A stretch of DNA of 12,619 bases from contig JAGACY010000020.1 of the NCBI GenBank assembly GCA_017613855.1, forward strand, positions 1 through 12,619. Reading direction: 5' to 3'. The notes beneath the pieces were generated by a model. The model saw only the letters and a list, made by a program, of their open reading frames with translations, searched no databases and had not been told where the DNA came from. Source of the DNA: Pseudomonadota bacterium. Its GTDB lineage: Bacteria; Myxococcota; Bradymonadia; UBA4248. Of this stretch, positions 6,536-12,619 are shown piece after piece. Every line of letters begins with the position of its first letter. The first letter of the stretch is position 1. The translations under genes were made by a program, and so were the position numbers.

Positions 6536-9500
6536 ATGAATAAAAAGCGTCTGGCATTTCTTTTGGCAGCCATGGCAGCGCCGACGGCGGCCCATGCTCA
6601 GGATATGATCATCAACGAAACCCTGTCCGGTGACATGGTTTTGACAGGCAATACGATTGGATTAAGTTTTACAAACGAAACAAACTGCCAGGGAACCTAT
6701 AATGGCATTGGTACGTTTATCACAATGGATTCATCTTCCGTTGACAACAGCCCGGCATGCACCAGCGGTACACCCTGGCCCAAAGGGACGACCAATGACT
6801 GGAAGAAAAACGGATCCATGGCAGAATTGGATTTGCCTGACGGAGCTGTCGTAAAAAAAGCAGAACTGATATGGGCCGGCTGTTTTAATGTCGAAGGCAT
6901 AAGTATATATGATAGTGTAAAATCGAGTATTAAACTCTATTCCGAAAAGAACAACACCTATATGGATGTTCCTGCCGAGAATTCTTCCATCATCGATCCT
7001 GCCGGCACGACATGGGCAAATTATTATATCAATCATGCTGATGTAACCGATTATATTCACACCAATGGTGGCGGCCGATATTCGGTGCGCGGCATTCCGG
7101 CTGTAAAAAATATTAATGGCGGCAATACCAATGCTGCAGGCTGGACGCTGGCTGTCGTTTACTCCATGCCGGCAGAAGAGGGTGAAGTCCTGCCTACACG
7201 CAATATCACACTCTATATCGGTGATAAATTCGTCAATGAGAATACAACCGAAGATTATTCCATGACGGGATTCTGCGCCCCGGATTCCGGTGATATCGAA
7301 GGTAAAATCTTTGTAAGTGCCCTCGAAGGTGATGCTACTTCTACGGATGCCTACATTGGCGATTCACTCAAGATTGCCAGAAGCAGTACGGAAGAATTCC
7401 ACACTTTGTCGGGCGTAAACAATGCCGAAAACAATTTCTTTGCATCGCAAATCAACAAAAGCGATGGGAAACTGGATACACGCGGCAGTTTCGGCGATAA
7501 GAATCACAGCATCAATATGAGTACCGGCCAGGCCAATCTTGTCGATGGCGCACGTCAGGGCTGGGACATCACGACATTACCGCTCAAAAGCGGCAATGTC
7601 GTCAACAAACAGACCTCTGCTGTGGTCCGTGTCAGCACCGGCCGTGACTCTTTGGTCCCAACCCTTGTCGGCTTCCAGCTCAACGTGAATGCCCCCAACT
7701 TTGAAGGAAGCAAAATTACACTGAGTACGGGGTCACCAAAACTCGGTAAAAATTTCGATGCAACCATTTATCTCACAAACAAAAACGGCAAGGCGGATGC
7801 CGAAGACGCTGTTGCCTATTTCTATCTGACCAACGAAATTGATGTTATCAGTCCAACGTCATTGACCTGTTCTGTCGCATCGTTTGATCCAACGCTCAAG
7901 GAATGCAAAATCAATATTGGCACCATTCAGAAAGGCAAAGACTACACGCAAAAAGTCACCGTCAATATCCCCAAAACAGCCATCAATGATACGAACAAGG
8001 GTGTCTTCATTATTTACACGGATATTGATTACAAATACTCAAGCTGCAGCGACGGCGTTTCTCTGACGGGTGGTTTTGCTGCCGCTGCCAACCTCAAACA
8101 TAAAATCCAATATCCGTACCTCGTTCCGACGATCGAAACCAAACCTCTTGATGGCGGCAAGGTCGAATATACCATCACCATCACTAACGAAGGCGAGGCG
8201 GATGCCACAGGATTGACACTCGATCTTGACCTGCCAACCGGCAAATCCTCTTACGAGAAGGGATCGCTCACCATTAACGGACAAAATCAAAACGACAACA
8301 ATCCCAATACCAAGTATGACAGCGAAAACAAAATTAATGGCGGTAAACTCGGTGTTGGTGAAACCGTCACCATTACTTTTGTCGTAGAGACGACAGAAGC
8401 ACCTGATGATTACACCGTGACTGCCACAGTCGACCCCGATGGCAAGAGTGGTCCGCAGGAGAGCGTTAAAGTTTCTGCTTCTTCTTCGGTGGGTTCGTGC
8501 GGCGATGGCAAACGAAGTGATACAGAAGAATGCGACGACAGCAACACAACCGATGGCGACGGATGCTCTTCGACATGCACAGTCGAAAGCGGTTATGCCT
8601 GTGTTATCATCAATGACAAAGAAATCTGTGACAAAGATGATGATGGCGATGGCCTGCCGAATATCGTCGAAAACGACACCACACATACCGATCCGAATGA
8701 CCCCGATACCGATAATGACGGCTTGACCGATGGAACCGAGTATTTGGGGGAAACCAAAACAGATCCGCTCAATCCGGATACCGATGGTGATAAACTGTGT
8801 GATGGTTCCAAGACCGTTGATGGTGTCTGCACTGGCGGTGAAGATAAGAATAACAACGGTAAAATCGACGAAGACGAAACCGATCCGACGAATCCGGATA
8901 CTGACAGCGACGGCATTTCGGATGGCACCGAAATCACAGGCCAAAATCCGACCGATCCACTCAAGGCCGATACCGATGGTGACAACCTGTGTGATGGCTC
9001 CAAGACCGTCGATGGCGTCTGCACCAGTGGTGAAGACAAGAACAATAATGGCCAGATCGATGAAGGTGAAACAGATCCAAACAAAGCCGATACCGATGGC
9101 GACGGCATCTCGGATGGCACCGAAATCAACGGTAAAAATCCGACCAATCCGCTCAATCCCGATACCGATGGCGATGGCCTCTGCGATGGTTCCGAGGCAG
9201 TTGCTGACATCTGCATGAGCGGTGAAGACAAGAATAACAACGGTCAAATTGACAGCAACGAGACTGACCCGAACAAAGACGATACCGATGGTGACGGTAT
9301 CACAGACGGTATTGAAGTGAACGGCCAGAATCCGACCAATCCACTCCATGCCGATACCGACGGCGATGGCCTCTGTGATGGTTCCAAGACGGTGGCAGGC
9401 ATTTGCGATGCCGGCGAAGACAAGAATGACAACGGCCAGATTGATCCGAGTGAAACCAACCCGAACAAAGCCGATACCGACAATGGCGGCGTCAATGATG

Positions 9501-10297
9501 GCCAGGAAATCAAGAATGGAACCAATCCGCTGCTGGCATGTGATGATAACGGCGGTGCATGCTCCGATGGAGACAGCGATGGCGACGGTATTCCCGATGA
9601 AATCGAGATTAACGGCGAGAATCCGACCAATCCCAACAAACCCGATACCGACAATGACGGTCTCTGTGATGGATCCCAAGCCGTTCCGGGCGTTTGCGAT
9701 GCCGGCGAAGACAAGAACAACAATGGTAAAATCGACGAAGGTGAAACCGACCCGAATAAATCCGATACCGACAATGGCGGCATAAAAGACGGTCAGGAAA
9801 TCAAGAATGGGACAGATCCTCTCCAGGCTTGTGACGACACCAATTCCTGCGGCAACATGTTCGACAGCGATGGCGACGGAATCCCGGATGAATACGAAAT
9901 CCATGGTGCAAACAAGACCGATCCCAACAACCCCGATACGGACGGCGACGGCCTCTGCGATGGTTCCAAATCTGTTGCAAACATCTGCAAAGCAGGAGAA
10001 GACAAGAATAACAACGGCCAGATTGACGACGGTGAAAGTGATCCCAATAACCGTGACACAGATGGCGGCGGTGTCGATGATGGTACTGAAATCCTTAAGA
10101 ATGGTACCGACCCCACACTCGCCTGCGATGACACATCTTCCTGTGATGGTTTTGGCAAACATCACGACTATGTCGAAGACGATTGCGCATGCGATGCCGT
10201 ACTCGTCCAGAAACAGTCCAGATTCCCGGCACTGGCTGCACTGTTTGCCATGCTAGGTACACTGCTCCTCGGTTTCCGACGCAGAAAACAAAACTAA
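6536..10297 (+). CDS. Secreted surface protein with beta-rich N-terminus, Ca-binding type 3 repeats and MYXO-CTERM-like anchor
   Basis: The 1253-aa product starts with a Sec signal peptide (cleavage likely after A-H-A at 19-21); GAGG lies 7 nt before the ATG. Residues 22-390 are a beta-rich region with GWTLAVVYS and RNITLYIGD segments, similar to the N-terminal module of large secreted DUF11-type proteins. Residues 390-510 and 525-645 look like two Ig-like/DUF11-like domains. Residues 655-689 match the myxococcal Cys-rich repeat (CGDG...EECDD...GDGCSSTC...GYAC). Residues 700-1200 are thrombospondin type 3-like Asp-rich repeats (DTDGDGLCDG and relatives) that should bind many Ca ions. Residues 1217-1253 hold two cysteines, a hydrophobic helix and terminal RRRK. 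I infer a cell-surface adhesin or structural protein stabilised by calcium and disulfides; the ligand is unknown. It is a single-gene unit ending at a strong terminator. Confidence 0.93.
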   Translation: MNKKRLAFLLAAMAAPTAAHAQDMIINETLSGDMVLTGNTIGLSFTNETNCQGTYNGIGTFITMDSSSVDNSPACTSGTPWPKGTTNDWKKNGSMAELDLPDGAVVKKAELIWAGCFNVEGISIYDSVKSSIKLYSEKNNTYMDVPAENSSIIDPAGTTWANYYINHADVTDYIHTNGGGRYSVRGIPAVKNINGGNTNAAGWTLAVVYSMPAEEGEVLPTRNITLYIGDKFVNENTTEDYSMTGFCAPDSGDIEGKIFVSALEGDATSTDAYIGDSLKIARSSTEEFHTLSGVNNAENNFFASQINKSDGKLDTRGSFGDKNHSINMSTGQANLVDGARQGWDITTLPLKSGNVVNKQTSAVVRVSTGRDSLVPTLVGFQLNVNAPNFEGSKITLSTGSPKLGKNFDATIYLTNKNGKADAEDAVAYFYLTNEIDVISPTSLTCSVASFDPTLKECKINIGTIQKGKDYTQKVTVNIPKTAINDTNKGVFIIYTDIDYKYSSCSDGVSLTGGFAAAANLKHKIQYPYLVPTIETKPLDGGKVEYTITITNEGEADATGLTLDLDLPTGKSSYEKGSLTINGQNQNDNNPNTKYDSENKINGGKLGVGETVTITFVVETTEAPDDYTVTATVDPDGKSGPQESVKVSASSSVGSCGDGKRSDTEECDDSNTTDGDGCSSTCTVESGYACVIINDKEICDKDDDGDGLPNIVENDTTHTDPNDPDTDNDGLTDGTEYLGETKTDPLNPDTDGDKLCDGSKTVDGVCTGGEDKNNNGKIDEDETDPTNPDTDSDGISDGTEITGQNPTDPLKADTDGDNLCDGSKTVDGVCTSGEDKNNNGQIDEGETDPNKADTDGDGISDGTEINGKNPTNPLNPDTDGDGLCDGSEAVADICMSGEDKNNNGQIDSNETDPNKDDTDGDGITDGIEVNGQNPTNPLHADTDGDGLCDGSKTVAGICDAGEDKNDNGQIDPSETNPNKADTDNGGVNDGQEIKNGTNPLLACDDNGGACSDGDSDGDGIPDEIEINGENPTNPNKPDTDNDGLCDGSQAVPGVCDAGEDKNNNGKIDEGETDPNKSDTDNGGIKDGQEIKNGTDPLQACDDTNSCGNMFDSDGDGIPDEYEIHGANKTDPNNPDTDGDGLCDGSKSVANICKAGEDKNNNGQIDDGESDPNNRDTDGGGVDDGTEILKNGTDPTLACDDTSSCDGFGKHHDYVEDDCACDAVLVQKQSRFPALAALFAMLGTLLLGFRRRKQN
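8777..10135 (+). repeat. Two-tier tandem repeat array within the surface-protein gene
   Basis: Units beginning DTD-x-D-x-LCDG start at residues 748, 812, 876, 940, 1037 and 1134 (bases 8777, 8969, 9161, 9353, 9644 and 9935). The first three spacings are 64 residues (192 bp) and the next two are 97 residues (291 bp); the last unit is incomplete. The longer units carry 33 extra residues with a further Cys pair (ACDD...C) and an extra SDGDGIPDE motif. Each unit also has a conserved LCDG...C pair followed by GEDKNNNG and ID. Confidence 0.92.
10184..10294 (+). other. C-terminal membrane anchor / sorting-signal-like tail
   Basis: The last 37 residues of the 1253-aa protein consist of C-A-C-D, a short polar stretch, about 18 hydrophobic residues (PALAALFAMLGTLLLGF) and RRRKQN. 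This Cys, helix and Arg-cluster order is that of the MYXO-CTERM sorting signals of myxobacteria, although the exact Cys context differs. Confidence 0.65.
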
Positions 10298-10313
10298 TTC
10301 ACCCCCCATCTTC

Positions 10314-10345
10314 AAAAAGCCACCTGCTCGCAGGTGGCTTTTTTT
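10314..10345 (+). terminator. Rho-independent terminator after the surface-protein gene
   Basis: A perfect 13-bp stem (AAAAAGCCACCTG with CAGGTGGCTTTTT) closes a CTCG tetraloop and runs into a T tract of seven. It starts 16 nt after the stop codon and separates this gene from the lipoprotein gene downstream. Confidence 0.95.
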
Positions 10346-10361
10346 GTCATGCTCAACGAGG

Positions 10362-10390
10362 TTGATTTTTTTCGTTATTTCTTCATTAAT
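10362..10390 (+). promoter_or_regulatory. Tentative sigma-70-type promoter for the right-edge lipoprotein gene
   Basis: TTGATT (10362-10367) and ATTAAT (10385-10390) are separated by 17 bp, each matching four of six consensus bases. It sits between the terminator and the next gene, where a promoter is expected, leaving a leader of about 70 nt. Confidence 0.3.
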
Positions 10391-10465
10391 GATGCCGCGA
10401 AACTGTTCTGCGAGAATCATCACATTGAATTAATCGGGAATGTCATAGAGGAAGGAGAACAAAAG

Positions 10466-12619
10466 ATGAAAATAAAATCCGCACCATTTCTATGTTTGTT
10501 ATCTATGGCCATGTTGTCCGGATGCAGCGACGACAGCACACCATCCCAAACATGTGATGAAAGCCTTAAACCATCGGCAGATTGCGTCTGCAATCATGGG
10601 GAATGGTCGTGCACGGACAAAACACCTAAATGTCCTGATGCATGCCCGGATTCCTGTAATAAGGACGGGAAATGCCCGGCAGATGAAACAGACAAATGTC
10701 CTTCAGAATGCCCAGATAACTGCGATGAAAACGGCGAATGTCCCCAGGTCACCCCACAGGATTGCCCGGATGAGTGTTCCAATCATTGCGATGAAAGCGG
10801 TACATGCCTGCCGGATGAAAAAGTCGAATGTCCCGAACAATGTCCCGATAATTGTGATGCAAACCGGAATTGTCTTGCGGAATGTCCTGCAGAATGCGCT
10901 GACAGTTGTGTAGATGGTGTCTGTCCCGAGGAGCAGCACGTTACCTGTCCTGAAGCTTGTCCGGATGCCTGTGATCCTGAGGGCCAGTGCATTGTCAAGT
11001 GTCCGGAGGAATGCAATGGCAAATGCAATGACGACGGTTTATGTCAGGATGTATGTCCGGAAGCTTGCCCTGAGAATTGTATTGATGAATCGACGTGCCC
11101 TGTTGCCTGTCCGGAAGCCTGCCCAAATACCTGTAATGAGGAAGGAATATGCCCGTGTCCGGAAACCTGCGAAACATCCTGCAATCATGAGGGTAAATGT
11201 CAATGCCCGGAAACCTGTACCACCTCCTGTAATGACAATGGGGTCTGTCTGTGCCCGGATGCCTGCAAGGATACATGCAATAAAAATGGCGAATGCCCGG
11301 TAATGTGCGGCGACGAAACCGTCGAAGAAATGTACTTTTTATTCCCGGAAAATGATCTGCTCGTTCCCGGATTTGACGGTCGTCAGGCAGTCACAATCCC
11401 GATTTATATCAAGACAAATAAAAAGACTTATAAAAATACCGAAGCACCCTGTGAGATCGTTCTTAAATCTGCAGATAGCAAGATCATGAAGGTGGCGATG
11501 AAGGACAATGTTCCTACTTTCAGCCCGGTTGCGGCTGGCAGGACGACAGGGACAGCTGCAATCAAAGGCCAAAGCATGACTGCGACGGTCAAAATCAATG
11601 TACTCAATCCTGACAATCTCAAAGACAATGTGGCCAAAAAGAATTCGAGTGGAAAACTCATTCACGTGTATAAGGGGCCGTTCAACCTCAATCGCAGTCG
11701 CCGGGTATGTCAGGGATTCGATTTTAATACCAATGCTGCACCGACCGATTCAGATTATGTATATTTTACTCAGCTTTCTGAATCTCCCATTTCCAAAAGC
11801 CCATTTCGCACGCACATCGTCGTCTTCCCGGATAAATTATCCGATCTGAAAATAGCAAAGAAGGCAATGTCTTTGTATCATTTTGGGCATCAGGGAATGA
11901 ACGTGGAACATACGGACACGCAGGATTATATCTGGTTGGGCAGTTACGGGACTTTAAAGAATATAAAGGACGATAAGCATAAAAAAGAGGCTGCGCGGCT
12001 AAATGCGAGCGAAAACCTGGATCAGGATAGTATTGACAAAGGGTTCGGCAGCATGCAGACGATCGCCAGGGTGCCTTTTGAGGCCGCGAAATCCTATTAT
12101 CCGGAAGATGTCGAGCATTATTACTTACCGCCTGTCAAAAAAGATAAAGATGAAAACGGGAATTATAAATATTTCTTTCATAAACTGGAACCGGCACTCG
12201 ATGTCAAAAATAATCGTTTCCTGCTGAGAGCCAAAAATACTGAAGATGATAGTATTACATATATAAAAGTATATTATTTGGATAAAATACGCGAGATGCC
12301 GCTCTCCGATAAAAAAGTCACACTTGCCAATAAAATACGCACTTTTGACAGCGATGGGAAAGTCGTTGCCAAGACAATATCGACAAAGGTTAAAGATCTT
12401 TCTACACTTAAACCCATTCACGAATTTGAGGCCAAGAGTTTCCCTGGTCAGGCTGTCACTATCAATAATGGTATTATTTATGCCGTGACCAATCAGTCGA
12501 AAGAACTTTCCGAAGGGGTTTCAAAGAAACCCGGAGACTATACAGATCAATTCCGGATTATCGTCAAGGTATACACGCAGGGAGGAAAAGAACTGGCATC
12601 CTATAATCTGCAGAATTCC
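10466..12619 (+). CDS. Cys-rich repeat lipoprotein with Ig-like and TagC/helveticin J-like regions, partial (C-terminus beyond right edge)
   Basis: The frame is open from the ATG at 10466 to the window end (718 codons, no stop). AAGGAG lies 8 nt before the start. The signal peptide ends in a classic lipobox L-S-G-C with Cys20 lipidated. Residues 30-281 contain 53 cysteines, of which 48 form twelve CX3CX3CX5C units (one with X4). Residues about 299-377 resemble a bacterial Ig-like group 2 domain (SADSKIMKV...PVAAGRTTGTAAI...VKINVL). From about 385 onwards QGFDF (416-420), YVYFTQ (431-436), FGHQGMNVEH (473-482), YIWLGS and QTIARVPF recall the beta-propeller of TagC, helveticin J and phage P68 receptor-binding proteins. 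I infer an envelope-anchored binding protein with a disulfide-rich stalk; the propeller call is from memory of the family pattern, and the ligand is unknown. Confidence 0.88.
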   Translation, partial: MKIKSAPFLCLLSMAMLSGCSDDSTPSQTCDESLKPSADCVCNHGEWSCTDKTPKCPDACPDSCNKDGKCPADETDKCPSECPDNCDENGECPQVTPQDCPDECSNHCDESGTCLPDEKVECPEQCPDNCDANRNCLAECPAECADSCVDGVCPEEQHVTCPEACPDACDPEGQCIVKCPEECNGKCNDDGLCQDVCPEACPENCIDESTCPVACPEACPNTCNEEGICPCPETCETSCNHEGKCQCPETCTTSCNDNGVCLCPDACKDTCNKNGECPVMCGDETVEEMYFLFPENDLLVPGFDGRQAVTIPIYIKTNKKTYKNTEAPCEIVLKSADSKIMKVAMKDNVPTFSPVAAGRTTGTAAIKGQSMTATVKINVLNPDNLKDNVAKKNSSGKLIHVYKGPFNLNRSRRVCQGFDFNTNAAPTDSDYVYFTQLSESPISKSPFRTHIVVFPDKLSDLKIAKKAMSLYHFGHQGMNVEHTDTQDYIWLGSYGTLKNIKDDKHKKEAARLNASENLDQDSIDKGFGSMQTIARVPFEAAKSYYPEDVEHYYLPPVKKDKDENGNYKYFFHKLEPALDVKNNRFLLRAKNTEDDSITYIKVYYLDKIREMPLSDKKVTLANKIRTFDSDGKVVAKTISTKVKDLSTLKPIHEFEAKSFPGQAVTINNGIIYAVTNQSKELSEGVSKKPGDYTDQFRIIVKVYTQGGKELASYNLQNS
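10631..11296 (+). repeat. Twelve CX3CX3CX5C repeats
   Basis: Units start at Cys 56, 78, 100, 122, 140, 161, 179, 197, 215, 231, 247 and 263, typically reading C-P-x-x-C-P-x-x-C-N-x-x-G-x-C. Start-to-start spacing is 22, 22, 22, 18, 21, 18, 18, 18, 16, 16 and 16 residues, because the linker between units shortens toward the C-terminus. The C-x3-C-x5-C half resembles the first half of tenascin-type EGF modules, but the rest of an EGF fold is absent. Confidence 0.92.

Noticed and set aside
8039..10165. A 708-codon open frame on the minus strand
   Set aside because: It is fully antisense to the surface-protein gene. The Asp/Gly-rich repeats (GAT, GGC) read backwards as Ile/Ala/Val codons and rarely create stops, which explains its length and monotonous hydrophobic sequence.
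12608..12618. Overlapping PstI and EcoRI sites at the right edge, suggesting vector polylinker
   Set aside because: The reading frame continues through them and the order does not match a longer polylinker; chance is sufficient.

Overview
The window looks like a chromosomal stretch from a Gram-negative bacterium of the Myxococcota or a related deltaproteobacterial lineage. The grounds are a secreted protein with a myxococcal-type Cys-rich repeat (CGDG...EECDD...GDGCS), long thrombospondin type 3 calcium-binding repeats and a MYXO-CTERM-like tail, plus several Cys-rich lipoproteins. Base composition is moderate, lower than in classic high-GC soil myxobacteria. The taxon is inferred from protein style only.

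Minus strand, read right to left. lon (6180-3646) encodes a complete ATP-dependent Lon protease. A 384-bp gap full of repeats follows it. Then comes a tight cluster: a 560-aa lipoprotein with a Pro/Ala-rich tail (3261-1579), gpsA for glycerol-3-phosphate dehydrogenase (1566-526), and a Cys-rich lipoprotein (500 to beyond the left edge). Gaps of 12 and 25 nt suggest one operon. gpsA makes the phospholipid backbone precursor; its two neighbours are predicted envelope lipoproteins of unknown function.

Plus strand. A 1253-aa secreted, surface-anchored protein (6536-10297) is divergent from lon. It has a signal peptide, beta-rich N-terminal modules, one myxococcal Cys-rich repeat, a long array of Ca-binding repeats and a C-terminal membrane anchor. 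A textbook intrinsic terminator follows at 10314-10345. Next is a Cys-rich lipoprotein (10466 to beyond the right edge) with twelve CX3CX3CX5C repeats, an Ig-like segment and a region resembling the TagC/helveticin J beta-propeller. Both edge lipoproteins are cut by the window.

The most unusual signals are non-coding. A doublet of bulged hairpins with shared architecture lies on each side of lon in opposite orientation (3565-3626 on minus, 6303-6358 on plus). The plus copy lies inside a 131-bp segment bounded by terminal inverted repeats. The minus copy abuts a 262-bp segment bounded by 32-bp inverted arrays of a heptamer. These look like REP- or MITE-type mobile repeats not matched to any family I can name. 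No rRNA, tRNA, CRISPR array, transposase gene or replication origin was seen.
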